The notes: a model not told the origin generated them from the letters alone. A DNA stretch of 64,000 nt from Halobacteriales archaeon QS_4_70_19 (GCA_003020985.1 PXRM01000026.1:30982-94981), one strand, 5' to 3'; counted from the first letter of the stretch, positions 1 through 9,140 are shown. Made by a program: numbers and translations.

Positions 1-398
1 ACCCGCCGGGCCAGTTCGACGGGAACCACTACTACGACGAGTTCGAGCGCTGGGGCGAGCACGTCGTCGAGGGGTCCTGGGAGGCCGAACTCGTCGACGA
101 ACTCGACGTGCGCGACGAGGACCTCGTCGTCGAGAAGCACACGTACAACGCGTTCCACGGGACGGAACTGGACGGCTGGCTCACCGCCCGCGGCATCGAC
201 GACCTCGCCATCTGTGGGACGCTCGCGAACGTCTGTGTGCTCCACACCGCCGGCGCCGCGGGGCTGCGCGACTACCGGCCCGTCCTCGTCGAGGACGCCA
301 TCGGCTGCATCGAGGAGGACCACCGGGAGTACGCGCTGGACCACGCCGACTGGCTGTTCGGCGAGGTGGAGACGAGCGCGGACGTGACGTTCGCGTGA
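1..398 (+). CDS. Isochorismatase-family hydrolase (5' end cut by window)
   Basis: The reading frame is open from the first bases of the window, so the N-terminus is missing. The family hydrolyses amide or vinyl-ether bonds; nicotinamidase and isochorismatase are the usual members. The segment NVCVLHTA holds the expected nucleophilic Cys in the family's CxxxTA context, followed by the usual 'RDY..VLVEDAIG' strand. The tail matches the normal family C-terminus. The stop TGA overlaps the GTG start of the next gene by 4 bp, suggesting translational coupling. Substrate cannot be decided from this fragment. Confidence 0.85.
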   Translation, partial: PPGQFDGNHYYDEFERWGEHVVEGSWEAELVDELDVRDEDLVVEKHTYNAFHGTELDGWLTARGIDDLAICGTLANVCVLHTAGAAGLRDYRPVLVEDAIGCIEEDHREYALDHADWLFGEVETSADVTFA

Positions 399-952
399 GC
401 GGGGACGACAGCACCGAAAGCGGGGACGCCCGTGCAAGCACGGTCGCCCTCCGCCGGTTCGACCCCTCGCGCGACGACGCGGCCGCCCTCCACGCGCTCC
501 ACGAGCGGGCCCTGCGCGACGCCGGGACCGACCCCGCCGACGTGCCCGGGACGGAGGACCTGGACGACGTGCCGGGGACGTACCTGGCCGGCGGCGAGTT
601 CCTCGTCGGCCACGGGGACGGCTCAGTCGTCGCGATGGGCGGCTTCCGACCCGCGAGCGACCTCCCGTCGGGCGGTCACGAGGGGTTCGAGCCGGGCGCG
701 GCCGCCACCGACGACGCCGTCGAACTGTTCCGCATCGCGGTCGACCCCACCGTGCAGGGGCGGGGTCTGGGTGGCGACCTGCTCGCCGAACTGGAGCGGC
801 GCGCCGCCGCGACCGGGTTCGCGTGGGCCGTCCTCACGACGGCGGCCCACCAGCGCGCCGGTGTCGAACTCTACCGTTCCCGGGGCTACCGGGAGGTCGG
901 CCGGATGCAGCAGGGCGAGTACGAGCTCGTCCGGTTCGAGAAGCGGCTATAG
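395..952 (+). CDS. GNAT family N-acetyltransferase
   Basis: 185 residues. Acetyl-CoA-dependent N-acyltransferase of unknown acceptor. The pyrophosphate-binding motif A, QGRGLGG, is at about residues 121-127, preceded by the beta-4 strand 'LFRIAVDP' and followed by the helix LLAELERRA. The C-terminus has the typical 'GVELYRSRGYREVGR' strand-turn. The GTG start overlaps the upstream stop (GTGA), so it is probably co-translated with the isochorismatase-family gene. A second GNAT gene follows on the same strand. Confidence 0.88.
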   Translation: MSGDDSTESGDARASTVALRRFDPSRDDAAALHALHERALRDAGTDPADVPGTEDLDDVPGTYLAGGEFLVGHGDGSVVAMGGFRPASDLPSGGHEGFEPGAAATDDAVELFRIAVDPTVQGRGLGGDLLAELERRAAATGFAWAVLTTAAHQRAGVELYRSRGYREVGRMQQGEYELVRFEKRL

Positions 953-1078
953 TGACGTATTATCGAATAATGAGTCGAACAACTCGGATATGTCATCGAT
1001 TACCCAGTAACATCGTATTCGCGGAGAGCGTTGCCGCAGTCCAGTTCCCTCAATCCGCCGTGCCCGCGACCGTCGGGC

Positions 1079-1567
1079 GTGAGCGACGCTCTCCACTGCC
1101 GGCCCGTCCGTCCGGCCGACGCCGAGCGGGTTCGAGCCGTCTACGAGCGCGCGATGCGGAACGCCGACGCCCTCCTGCCGGGCGCGGACCACTCCGACCT
1201 CGACGCGCCGACCGAGGCGTACGCGGACGGCGCCTTCCTCGTCGGCGAGGTCGGAACCGGGGCCGGGACCGAGGTGGTCGCGGTCGGTGGCGTGCGGCCG
1301 GTCGAGGACGGCGACGACGCGGCCGCGTTCGAGTTGAAACGGGTGGCCGTCCTGCCCGCGCACCAGGGGCAGGGGTACGGACGGGCCATGGTGCGGGCGC
1401 TGGAGGCGGCCGCGCGTGACCGCGGCGCCGAGCGCTTCGTACTGGAGACCGGCGAGGACCAGCGCGCGGCGCAGGGACTCTACGAGTCGCTGGGCTACGA
1501 GTGCGTCGAGCGGGTGTCGTACGCGGGCGGCGAGGTGGTCGGGCTCGGGTACGCCCGCGAGCCCTGA
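1079..1567 (+). CDS. GNAT family N-acetyltransferase (second of a tandem pair)
   Basis: About 162 residues from a GTG start at 1079. A TTG at 1031 would add 16 residues of low-complexity sequence and is less likely. Motif A is HQGQGYGRA at about residues 95-101, followed by 'LEAAARDRGAERFVLETG' and a C-terminal 'QGLYESLGYECVERV', all standard GNAT elements. The layout resembles the upstream GNAT gene, so the pair may be an old tandem duplication. It ends head-to-tail against the minus-strand thioesterase, with stop codons abutting. Confidence 0.85.
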   Translation: MSDALHCRPVRPADAERVRAVYERAMRNADALLPGADHSDLDAPTEAYADGAFLVGEVGTGAGTEVVAVGGVRPVEDGDDAAAFELKRVAVLPAHQGQGYGRAMVRALEAAARDRGAERFVLETGEDQRAAQGLYESLGYECVERVSYAGGEVVGLGYAREP

Positions 1568-2059
1568 CTATTCGGCCGCGTCGCCGGCGTCGGGGTCGCG
1601 CTCGGAGTTGAACAGCCGGTAGGCGCCAGTCCCCGCGGCGACGGGTTTCTGCCCCTCGCCCGGCACCTCGCTGACGACCTCGATGTAGGAGACGCCGACG
1701 CTCCCGCCGGCGCGGATGGGCTCGGCGGTCGCCACCAGGTCGCCCCCGGCCCGCCGGAGGTAGTTGACGTTGAGGGTGATGGTGGCGATGCCGTCGTTGA
1801 CGGGGTCGACGAGGTACGGCCGGAGCGCGATGCCGCCGGTCGTGTCGACCAGTGTCGAGGCGACGCCGCCCTGGACGGTGGGGGGTTCGGTCGGGTTCGT
1901 GAGCTTCTCGTCGAACGGGATGCGCCCGACCAGCCGGTCGGCGGTGAACTCCTCGACGGTGAAGCCGAGCCACGACAGGAACTGGTGCTGGTTCTCCAGA
2001 TACTCCGTAATCATCGCCGCGGCGTCCTCCGGCATCTCGTGGGCTGGCTCGTCGGGCAT
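1568..2059 (-). CDS. PaaI-like hot-dog thioesterase
   Basis: 163 residues from the ATG at 2059, chosen because the sequence upstream has no haloarchaeal protein character. Predicted acyl-CoA thioesterase of the PaaI/YbgC hot-dog fold. The family signature 'VQGGVASTLVDTTGGIAL' includes the HGG-type loop, here QGG, before the long central helix. 'TITLNVNYLRRAGGDLVATAEP' is the typical second half. The gene is convergent with the GNAT gene and divergent from the DedA-like gene at 2241. Substrate unknown. Confidence 0.85.
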   Translation of the reverse strand: MPDEPAHEMPEDAAAMITEYLENQHQFLSWLGFTVEEFTADRLVGRIPFDEKLTNPTEPPTVQGGVASTLVDTTGGIALRPYLVDPVNDGIATITLNVNYLRRAGGDLVATAEPIRAGGSVGVSYIEVVSEVPGEGQKPVAAGTGAYRLFNSERDPDAGDAAE

Positions 2060-2240
2060 CGCGCCGTGGTTTGTGGGAGCGTGGCATGTAGCCTGTGGTT
2101 CGGTGGTGGCGCGGGCGGTGACCCCGGGACGATGCGAACGGCCGTACCTGGATATACGGCCCCTAACCGCTCCGATACCCGGGAACGGGGCCGTCGTGGG
2201 ACGGAAGACCTTTACTCGCCGAACGGCGCCATCCGAGCAG

Positions 2241-2867
2241 ATGGCCACGGACACGGAGGCCCCGTCGCGGTCGCTCGCCGCCCGGCGGTGGCTGCTGGAC
2301 TACGGCGTGTTCGTCCTGTTCGGGACGATCGCGGCCGCCGGCATCTACCTGTTCCTCTCGCGGGACGCCGAGTTCGCCCACCGGCTCCTGGAGGACGAGC
2401 GCTACTGGATGCTCGCGATGTTCGCGCTGTTCGTGCTGGAGGGCGCCATGCTGCTGTACTTCGCCCCCAGCGAGAGCCTCGTCCCGGTGGCGCTGTTCGC
2501 CGTCGGTCGGTCGCCCGAGGACATCGCCGTCGTCGTCGGCATCGCCGTGCTGGGCGCGACCGTCGGCCAGTACCTCCTGTTCCTGCTGGCGAAGCGGGGC
2601 GGCCGCGAACGGCTGCTCGAACGCCCGTGGTTCCGGGTGAGCGAGGAGCGCCTGAACCGCTTCGACGGCTGGTTCGACCGCTGGGGGCCGCTGGTCGTCC
2701 CGGTGTCGAACTCGCTGCTGTTCACGCGTGGCATGCTCACCGTCCCGGCCGGCTTCGCGGAGATGGACGACCGGCAGTTCGTCGCTCTCTCGGCGCTCGG
2801 GACGCTCTCGTTCGAACTCGTCCTCGCGGGGCTGGCGCTGGGCGTCTTCGAGTTCCTCGGCATCTAA
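2241..2867 (+). CDS. DedA/VTT-domain membrane protein
   Basis: 208 residues, ATG at 2241. The hydrophobic segments at about 20-40, 57-75, 95-118 and 180-207 suggest four or more membrane passes. The middle 'FAPSESLVPVALFAVG' and the re-entrant 'SNSLLFTRGMLTVPAG' match the SNARE-associated (VTT/DedA) domain, where a conserved Arg lies in the second half-hairpin. Members are linked to phospholipid scrambling or proton-coupled transport. The gene meets the 3' end of the minus-strand UPF0104 gene with a 4-bp overlap of stops. Confidence 0.82.
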   Translation: MATDTEAPSRSLAARRWLLDYGVFVLFGTIAAAGIYLFLSRDAEFAHRLLEDERYWMLAMFALFVLEGAMLLYFAPSESLVPVALFAVGRSPEDIAVVVGIAVLGATVGQYLLFLLAKRGGRERLLERPWFRVSEERLNRFDGWFDRWGPLVVPVSNSLLFTRGMLTVPAGFAEMDDRQFVALSALGTLSFELVLAGLALGVFEFLGI

Positions 2868-3922
2868 CGGCGGCCCCCGGTCACCATCCGGCCGAGCGTC
2901 ACCAGGCCGCCGAGCGCGACCACGAACCCGTCCGAGACGAGCCGGTAGGCCAGGATGACGGCGCCGGCGGCCGCCACGTCCAGCCCGAGCGCCGTGACCA
3001 GCACCGTCCCCAGCGCGAGGTCGACGCCGCCGGCGCCCGCAGGGAGGGGGACGGCGTTGCCGAGGCTCGATAGCGGGACGGCCAGCAGTGCGAGCGCCGG
3101 GACCGCCGAGTGGCCGAGCGCGACCAGCGTTGCCGACAGCGCGAGCGCGGCGGCCACCCAGCCGGCCGTCGTCAGGGCGAACGCCAGCGCCAGCGCCGGC
3201 CGGTCCCGCCCCATCGACCGGAACGTCTCGCCCACGCCCGCGAGCGCACGGTCCACACGGGCCGGGGCGAGCACCGCCGCGACCCGGTCGGAGAGAGCAC
3301 CCACGGTCCGTCGCCCCAGTGCGGCGAGCGCGTGGACCAGCCGCGTCGCCGGTCCCGGCCGCACGGCCACGAGCCCGCCCACGGCCAGGACGGCCGCGAC
3401 CGCCAGCGTCAGCGCCGGGAGCAGCAGACGCGCCTCCGCCGCGACGCCGGGTGTCGCGACGGTGATGAGGGCGACGGCCGCCGCGACGACGGCCGCGGGG
3501 AATCCGACGAGCTTGCCGGCCGTCGCGGCGGCGAGGTCGCGCTCGTACGGCAGCGGGGTCAGCTGCCCCAGCGCGTACGCCATCACGGCGGGTCCGCCGA
3601 GGCGACCGCCGGGGAGCGTGAGCTTCGCGAAGTTGCCCGCGAGGTAGGCGAGCAGGAACCGCCCGGGTGGGGTGGGCGCGTCCGCGGCCCGGAACAGGGC
3701 GCGCTGGGCCTCGCTCCAGCAGGCGGTCGCCAGCAGGGTGGCGCCCGCACCTGCGGCGAGCCACCGTCGCTCCGCCCCCGCGAGGTCCGCGAGGACGCGC
3801 CGGGGCCCGACGGCGACCAGGAAGCCGGCCAGGAGGGCGAGGACGGCCACGACGACCACCAGCCGGCGGGCCCGCGGACTCTCCCGGAGGCTCGCCAGCC
3901 ACCCGTTGCGCTCGGTCGACAC
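2864..3922 (-). CDS. UPF0104 / LPG-synthase-like integral membrane protein
   Basis: 352 residues from a GTG at 3922; the Ser/Thr/Arg-rich extension further upstream looks non-coding. About eight hydrophobic segments. 'GNFAKLTLPGGRLGGPAVM' around residues 100-120 and 'LPAGAGGVDLALG' near 295 are the conserved motifs of the lysylphosphatidylglycerol-synthase transmembrane region family. In haloarchaea such proteins are often linked to glycolipid or S-layer glycosylation (AglD-type). Nothing here fixes the substrate, and no catalytic soluble domain is attached. Confidence 0.8.
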   Translation of the reverse strand: MSTERNGWLASLRESPRARRLVVVVAVLALLAGFLVAVGPRRVLADLAGAERRWLAAGAGATLLATACWSEAQRALFRAADAPTPPGRFLLAYLAGNFAKLTLPGGRLGGPAVMAYALGQLTPLPYERDLAAATAGKLVGFPAAVVAAAVALITVATPGVAAEARLLLPALTLAVAAVLAVGGLVAVRPGPATRLVHALAALGRRTVGALSDRVAAVLAPARVDRALAGVGETFRSMGRDRPALALAFALTTAGWVAAALALSATLVALGHSAVPALALLAVPLSSLGNAVPLPAGAGGVDLALGTVLVTALGLDVAAAGAVILAYRLVSDGFVVALGGLVTLGRMVTGGRR

Positions 3923-4028
3923 TGCCGGACGGTCGCCCGCCGGCGGTATCAGTCCACCGTCGACCTCCCGGTCGTCGCTCGTGGGAGTGCCCGACTGCCG
4001 ACTCGCCCGCGCGACGTGGCGGTGACCG

Positions 4029-4331
4029 ATGGTGGAAGTGTACGTCCTCGGGCTGACGCTGCTGGGGGTCTGTGTCCTCGCGTCGGCCGTCCTCGTCCCG
4101 GTCGTCGTCCACGGGCTCGCCGCCGCCGCCCCGATCGTGAGCATCCTGGCCCGCCGGGGCGACGCCCGGGCGCTCCCGCCAGCCGTCGTGACGGCACTGT
4201 CGTGTCAGACGTTCCGGCAAGACGCTCGCCCCGACCGCGATGGTTCCCGAATCCTGAGAACGACCGAAAGGCGGTCTCAGCGGCCGGGAATCTGCTCCTC
4301 CGTCTTTTATCATGGCCCCCGCAGGAACTGA
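4029..4331 (+). CDS. Possible small membrane protein
   Basis: 100 residues. The first 45 or so form a convincing hydrophobic segment (VYVLGLTLLGVCVLASAVL and onward) with GC-rich third codon positions. The C-terminal half turns into an Arg/Ser-rich sequence, suggesting either a decayed end or only a partly real frame. It overlaps the start region of the truncated oxidase gene. Not recognised; kept as a weak call. Confidence 0.3.
   Translation: MVEVYVLGLTLLGVCVLASAVLVPVVVHGLAAAAPIVSILARRGDARALPPAVVTALSCQTFRQDARPDRDGSRILRTTERRSQRPGICSSVFYHGPRRN
4304..4310 (+). promoter_or_regulatory. TATA box of the oxidase remnant
   Basis: CTTTTAT lies 23-29 nt upstream of the ATG at 4333, the spacing expected for a leaderless haloarchaeal transcript. 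This favours 4333 over the in-frame ATG at 4312 as the start. Confidence 0.5.
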
Positions 4332-4332
4332 T

Positions 4333-4821
4333 ATGACGACGAACATCGGTGCACCCGGCGACGGTATCGGACGACGCGAGTTCCTCGCTGCGACGGGGAC
4401 GGTCGGTGTGACGGCTGCTGCGGGCTGTACGGCGCTGAGCGACCCGGGCGTGAAGGAGGTCGACCCCGGCGCGGGTCGCCAGCGGCTCGGGAGCGATCTC
4501 CCGACGACGGACCCGCCGGAGGTCGTCGACCTGGAGGAGCGCGGGAACGAGGTGACGCTGAAGGCGAAGGCGGCGGCCCACGAGGCTCACCCGCTGGAGA
4601 ACATGGGGGGCCCGGTCCGACTGCCGCAGGTGTGGGCCTGGCAGGCCGACGACGGTCCGGCCAGCGTGCCGGGCCCCATCCTCCGGACGACGGAGGGCTC
4701 CTCGGTCGAGGTGACGCCGGAGAACACGATGTCGATGCCCCACACCGTTCACTTCCACGGCTCGCAGACCGCCTGGAAGGACGACGGGGTGCCGACGACG
4801 ACCGACCCGGAGCGCATCTAG
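4333..4821 (+). pseudogene. Truncated multicopper oxidase (Tat-exported)
   Basis: 162 residues from the ATG at 4333. A Tat signal GRREFLAATGTVG with a downstream lipobox-like AAGC is followed by the first cupredoxin domain. The first copper-site motif (PHTVHFHGSQTAWKDDGVPTTT) is intact. The frame then hits TAG exactly where full-length relatives continue to the second His motif (HLYHCH region). After the stop the same frame continues 'VDCPGG...RYNYV...HH', which looks like decayed family sequence. Type 1 and trinuclear copper ligands from the rest of the protein are missing, so it cannot be a working oxidase. Confidence 0.75.
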
Positions 4822-5005
4822 GTGGACTGTCCCGGGGGACTGGCTCCCCGGAGCCGGTACAACTACGTAACGCACCACATTATCGGGGAACGCCAGCATT
4901 AACTGGAATCGAGGCGGATTAGTGACATAATTCGGGCATACGGGAACTGTCATGTCCGCGGGTGCCGGGCGAGCGTTGAAACGGCTCCGCGTGCTACCGG
5001 TTGGC

Positions 5006-5218
5006 ATGAGCGCCTCCGGACTCTGTCAAATCTGCGAGCAGCGCGAGATCGAGGACGGCTGCGCCCGGTGCGGGCGCCTGATCTGCGAGCACCACCTCGA
5101 GGAGGGGGCGGGTCTCTGCGTCGAGTGCTACGCGGAGGTCGGCGGGAGCTGGGAGGACGACGACGGCACGGGCCAGGACGGTCCCGGCCCCGACGGCGTC
5201 GACACCTACGAGTTCTGA
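5006..5218 (+). CDS. Small zinc-finger protein
   Basis: 70 residues, ATG at 5006 (the upstream in-frame ATG at 4952 adds basic, non-conserved residues). Two zinc knuckles are visible: CQICEQ...CARC near residues 6-20 and CEHHLE...CVEC near 26-40, arranged like HIT/B-box treble-clef fingers. The C-terminus is acidic and disordered. Such proteins are common in haloarchaea and probably mediate protein or nucleic-acid contacts; no specific role can be assigned. Confidence 0.78.
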   Translation: MSASGLCQICEQREIEDGCARCGRLICEHHLEEGAGLCVECYAEVGGSWEDDDGTGQDGPGPDGVDTYEF

Positions 5219-5281
5219 CCGGGCCGCTGGCCGGACCGTCCGAGCCTAGCGTTATCGGCCCCGCGCTGGAACCGGCTCTCG

Positions 5282-6295
5282 ATGCGCGTCGCAGCGTTCA
5301 CCGACCTGACCGGACCGAACGGGGTGACCATCGTCGAGCGACCGGACCCGGAGCCGGGACCGGGGGAGGCGGTCGTCGACGTCGAGGCCTGCGCGATAAA
5401 CCGCCACGACCTCCGGATCCTCGAGGGCGACTCCGCGATGGTCGACACCGACGACCTGCCCTTCGTCAGCGGGCTGGACGTCGCCGGGACCGTCGCCGAC
5501 GTCGGCGACGGCGTGACGGCGGTCGAGCCCGGCGACCGGGTCGTGCTCTGCCCGAACGAGACCTGCGGACAGTGCCGCTTCTGCCGCGAGGGCCCGGAGA
5601 ACCAGTGCGAGCGGTACAGCCTGTTCCACGGGGGCCTCGCCGAGGCCGCGTGCGTCCGGGCCGACCGGCTGCTCCCGCTCCCGGAGTCCGTGGCCACGAC
5701 GACGGCAGCCGCGCTTCCGACCGCGTACATGACCGCCTACCGGATGCTCCAGCGGGCGCAGGCCGGGCCGGGGGACCTCGTCTTCGTCCCCGGCGCGACC
5801 GGCGGCGTCGGCGTCGCGAGCGTCCAGCTCGCGGCCGTCCTCGGGGCGCGGACCGTCGGCACCTCCTCGTCGGCCGCGAAGCTCGACCGGCCGGCCGACC
5901 TCGGGCTCGACCACGGGGTCCAGGGGACCGACCCGGACGAACTGCGCGAGTCGGTCGGGGCCGTCGGTACGCCGGACGCGATCCTGAACCACCTCGGCGG
6001 GCCCTACACGGAGCTCGGGCTCGACCTCGTGCGCCGGGGCGGCCGGATGGTGATCTGCGGGCGGACCGCCGGCAGCCGCTCCGAGTTCGATGTCCCGGAC
6101 CTGTTCCTCGGCCACAGGCGGGTCATCGGGAGCACCATGGGGACGCAGGGCGACCTGGAGATGCTGGTGGACCTCGTGGCCACGGGCGACCTCGCCCCCG
6201 AGGTCGAGGACACCTACCCCCTCGCAGCGACTGGCGAGGCGTTCGCCGCGATGCAGGACCGGGGCGCCGTCGGGAAGCCCCTCGTCACGAACTGA
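5282..6295 (+). CDS. Zinc-type alcohol dehydrogenase / quinone reductase (MDR)
   Basis: 337 residues. GroES-like N-terminal domain ('PGPGEAVVDVEACAINRHDL') carrying the structural-zinc lobe with four cysteines (CPNETCGQCRFC...C, about residues 95-115). The Rossmann domain has the nucleotide-binding loop GATGGVGVASVQLA near 175. The C-terminal 'YPLAATGEAFAAMQDRGAVGKPLV' is typical of the medium-chain dehydrogenase/reductase superfamily. The catalytic-zinc ligand Cys at the usual N-terminal position is replaced (INRHDL), so it may act as a quinone or enone reductase. Confidence 0.87.
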   Translation: MRVAAFTDLTGPNGVTIVERPDPEPGPGEAVVDVEACAINRHDLRILEGDSAMVDTDDLPFVSGLDVAGTVADVGDGVTAVEPGDRVVLCPNETCGQCRFCREGPENQCERYSLFHGGLAEAACVRADRLLPLPESVATTTAAALPTAYMTAYRMLQRAQAGPGDLVFVPGATGGVGVASVQLAAVLGARTVGTSSSAAKLDRPADLGLDHGVQGTDPDELRESVGAVGTPDAILNHLGGPYTELGLDLVRRGGRMVICGRTAGSRSEFDVPDLFLGHRRVIGSTMGTQGDLEMLVDLVATGDLAPEVEDTYPLAATGEAFAAMQDRGAVGKPLVTN

Positions 6296-6313
6296 GTCGT
6301 GGGCGAACGCGTC

Positions 6314-7369
6314 TCACCCGAAGACAGCGTGCAGCGCCGTCAGCAGCCACCAGAGGCCGCCGACTGCCACGAGCCCGCCGAACACCTTCGTCAGGGCGAC
6401 GTTCCAGTCCGCCGGTTCGATCTCGTGTTTCGGGGTCTTGCTCCCGATGGCGTCGAGCTGCTCCTGGAACCGCGCGATCGCGTGGGCGTACCGGTAGATC
6501 GCCACCCCGCCGAGGAGGACGACGGGTCCCAGCACCAGGCCGCCGGGTGCCGGGCTCTCCCGGCTCGAGACCGGGCCGTCGTCGTCATCGGGGTCGGCCG
6601 GCGGCGTCGGCCCGTCGAACAGGTCCGACTCCGTCGGCGTCGGGGTCGGTGGCGTCCAGGCGCCGACGGCGATCTCGTCGAGGTACGCCCGCGACCGGAG
6701 TTCGACGTTCCAGGTCGCGTTCGTGGTGCCCGTCGCGGCGGTCACGTCCCACTCGTCCGGCGGCCGGGTGGTCGCCTCCTGCACGCCGACGCGGACCGTC
6801 CCGTTCGACTCGAACCGCACGGTCAGGTCGAAGAAGCGGCCCGAGGGGGCGGTCAACTGCGTCCGGGTGGTGTCGCTCGTGCCCGCCGGCCGGACGACGA
6901 CGGCCACGGACGCGTCGTTCTCGCGGTCGACGTTCGTCACTGCGACCGAGGCCGCCGGCACACCGGTCTCGTTCCGTGCGACGACGCGGACGGCGCCGTC
7001 CTCGCCGGGGTCGACGGTCGCGCGGAGGACGCCGCGGTGCCCGTCGAGGGTGGTCGCGGTGAGCGTCGCCGACCCGTTCGTCACGGCCAGCGAGCAGTCG
7101 CCGTTCGCGCCGATGGGGAGCAGCTCGCCGCCGGTCCAGTCGCCGGCGGTGTCGTTCGCGAGCCCGGCAGCGTAGTCGTACTCGCCGTCGAGGTAGTTCA
7201 GGTGGCCGCTCCCGTCGCGGAACTCGCAGCCGTCCGGTTGCGGGGCGACTGTCGAGGCCGGGGGGTCTCCGGTGGGGCCGGCGCTCACCGTCGCCGCGCT
7301 CGCCGCGACCAGCACGGCGACGACCAGTGCGAACGCGAGGCTCGGAACGAGGGGGTCTCGGGCGTGCAT
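6314..7369 (-). CDS. Secreted/membrane-anchored hypothetical protein
   Basis: 351 residues, ATG at 7369 chosen because it opens directly into a signal peptide (residues 1-29, ending near VSA-G). The middle is a beta-rich, Asn-X-Thr/Ser-containing ectodomain of about 220 residues that could be N-glycosylated. A Pro/Asp-rich linker follows, with transmembrane segments at about 277-297 and 327-349. No enzymatic motif is seen. It resembles haloarchaeal cell-surface proteins of unknown role. Confidence 0.72.
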   Translation of the reverse strand: MHARDPLVPSLAFALVVAVLVAASAATVSAGPTGDPPASTVAPQPDGCEFRDGSGHLNYLDGEYDYAAGLANDTAGDWTGGELLPIGANGDCSLAVTNGSATLTATTLDGHRGVLRATVDPGEDGAVRVVARNETGVPAASVAVTNVDRENDASVAVVVRPAGTSDTTRTQLTAPSGRFFDLTVRFESNGTVRVGVQEATTRPPDEWDVTAATGTTNATWNVELRSRAYLDEIAVGAWTPPTPTPTESDLFDGPTPPADPDDDDGPVSSRESPAPGGLVLGPVVLLGGVAIYRYAHAIARFQEQLDAIGSKTPKHEIEPADWNVALTKVFGGLVAVGGLWWLLTALHAVFG

Positions 7370-7441
7370 CTGTGGAGGGGGGTAGCTCGGGGACCGACGC
7401 GTGCTGCGCTCGATTCCTCGTGACACTCCCGGCGTCAAAAG

Positions 7442-8260
7442 CTATCGGTACTCGTTGAGCCGGCGCTGCAGCCGCCGGGCCGCGTCGCCCGCCGCGTCGA
7501 AGTAGGCGTCCGGGTCCCGCGCGTCCTCGCCGGCGAAGACGATGCCGCGCGAGGAGTTGACCAGCCCGACGCCGTCGGCCAGGCCGTACTCGACGGCGGC
7601 CTCCGCGTCCCCGCCCTGCGCGCCCACGCCCGGGACGAGGAAGGGGAGGTCCGGGACGACCTCGCGGACCGACTCCAGCTCGTCCGGCGTCGTGGCGCCG
7701 ACGACGAGGAACACGTCGGCGGTCGCCGCCTCGTCCCACTCGGCGCAGCGCTGGGCGACGTACTCGTAGAGGCGCTTGTCGTTGCCGACGGCGAGGTTCT
7801 GGAAGTCCGCGCCGCCGTCGTTCGAGGTGCGCGCGAGGACGACCACGCCCGCGTCCGTGCGGAGGAACGGCTCCAGCGAGTCCCGCCCGAGGTACGGGTT
7901 GACGGTGATGGCGTCGGCGTCCAGCCCGTCGGAATCGAGCGCGCGGGCGTACTGGCGCGCGGTGTTGCCGATGTCCCCCCGTTTCGCGTCGAGCAGGACG
8001 GGGACGCCCTTCCCGTGGGCGTAGGCGACCGTCTCCCGGAGCGCGCGCCAGCCGTCCGGGTCCTCGTAGAACGCGGCGTTGGGCTTGTAGCAGGCGGCGT
8101 ACTCGTGTGTGGCGTCGATGATGCGGCGGTTGAACGCCCAGCGCGGCAGGTCGTGGTCGGCCACCGCGTCAGGGAGGCGGTCCGGGTCGGGGTCGAGTCC
8201 GACCGAGACGACGCTGTCGACCGCCTCGATGCGGGCCCGGAGGTCCTCACGGAAGCTCAT
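7442..8260 (-). CDS. pyrF: Orotidine-5'-phosphate decarboxylase
   Basis: 272 residues, ATG at 8260. Catalyses OMP to UMP, the last step of pyrimidine synthesis. The catalytic tetrad motif LLDAKRGDIGNTA is at about residues 87-99. 'FLVPGVGAQGGD' and 'NSSRGI' form the phosphate-binding loops. The length and the N-terminal 'VSVGLDPD' fit the family-2 PyrF subgroup. It is divergent from the HAD gene at 8383. Confidence 0.95.
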   Translation of the reverse strand: MSFREDLRARIEAVDSVVSVGLDPDPDRLPDAVADHDLPRWAFNRRIIDATHEYAACYKPNAAFYEDPDGWRALRETVAYAHGKGVPVLLDAKRGDIGNTARQYARALDSDGLDADAITVNPYLGRDSLEPFLRTDAGVVVLARTSNDGGADFQNLAVGNDKRLYEYVAQRCAEWDEAATADVFLVVGATTPDELESVREVVPDLPFLVPGVGAQGGDAEAAVEYGLADGVGLVNSSRGIVFAGEDARDPDAYFDAAGDAARRLQRRLNEYR

Positions 8261-8382
8261 GGCGTGGTGCTCGACTGGGGGCGGCAAGGGGGTTGCGTTC
8301 GTCGGACCGGGGCTGGCGGGCTACCGGCGGCACCGTTGTGCGGACGACAACCCTCAAACCGGCCACCCCCCAACGGGGGAGC

Positions 8383-9048
8383 GTGCTAGAGGCGGTCGGC
8401 TTCGACCTCGACGGGACGCTCCTCGTGGCCGGACGGTCCCGGGAGGCCCTGCTCCACGACGCCTGCGAGCGGGTGGGCGCACCGCGGCTCCCGCGGGCGG
8501 CCTACCTCCGGGTCCACCGCGACCAGCAGGACGTGGCCGACCGCGAGGCCGTCTTCGCCGCGCTGCTGGCGGCCGAGGGGGTGGACGACGTGGCCCCGGG
8601 CGCACTCGCGACGGCGTACGACACCGTCGTGGCCGAGGCGACCGGGCCGCTGCCGGGGGCGGCCGCCCTCGTCGAGCGGCTGCGCGAGCGCTACCGCGTC
8701 GGTCTGCTGACCGACGGCCCCGTCGAGACGCAGCGCCGCAAACTCCACCGCAACGGGTGGGCGTCTCTGTTCGACGCCGTCGTCGTCACGGGGTCGCTGC
8801 CGGCACCGAAACCCGACGAACGAGCGTTCGAGACGCTCTGCGAGACGCTCGATGTGCCGCCGGAACGGACGGCGTACGTCGGTGACGCCCCGGAGGCCGA
8901 CGTGGCGGGCGCCGCCGCCGCCGGCCTCCGCCCGGTGCAGGTGCTGTACGAGGGCGGTCCCGACCCGCATCCGGCCGCGGCCGCGACGGTCGAGCGAGCG
9001 TCGCTCCCGGCGGCCCTGCCGGCCGTCCTCGACGGGCTCGGCGGCTAG
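8383..9048 (+). CDS. HAD-superfamily hydrolase (phosphatase)
   Basis: 221 residues from a GTG at 8383 preceded by a GGGGGA purine tract. All four HAD motifs are present: GFDLDGTLL (motif I, nucleophile Asp), LLTDGP (II), the Lys in APKPDERAF (III) and YVGDAPEADV (IV). An alpha-helical cap lies between I and II. Small-molecule phosphatase or phosphoglycolate-phosphatase-like; the substrate is not evident. Confidence 0.87.
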   Translation: MLEAVGFDLDGTLLVAGRSREALLHDACERVGAPRLPRAAYLRVHRDQQDVADREAVFAALLAAEGVDDVAPGALATAYDTVVAEATGPLPGAAALVERLRERYRVGLLTDGPVETQRRKLHRNGWASLFDAVVVTGSLPAPKPDERAFETLCETLDVPPERTAYVGDAPEADVAGAAAAGLRPVQVLYEGGPDPHPAAAATVERASLPAALPAVLDGLGG

Positions 9049-9140
9049 AGAGCTGCCGAACGACGGAGAGAACTCACGAGACCCCGGCCGTTCGACGACT
9101 GTCTGACACGCTCGCGTGAAACACTGGCAAACAGGCCATG

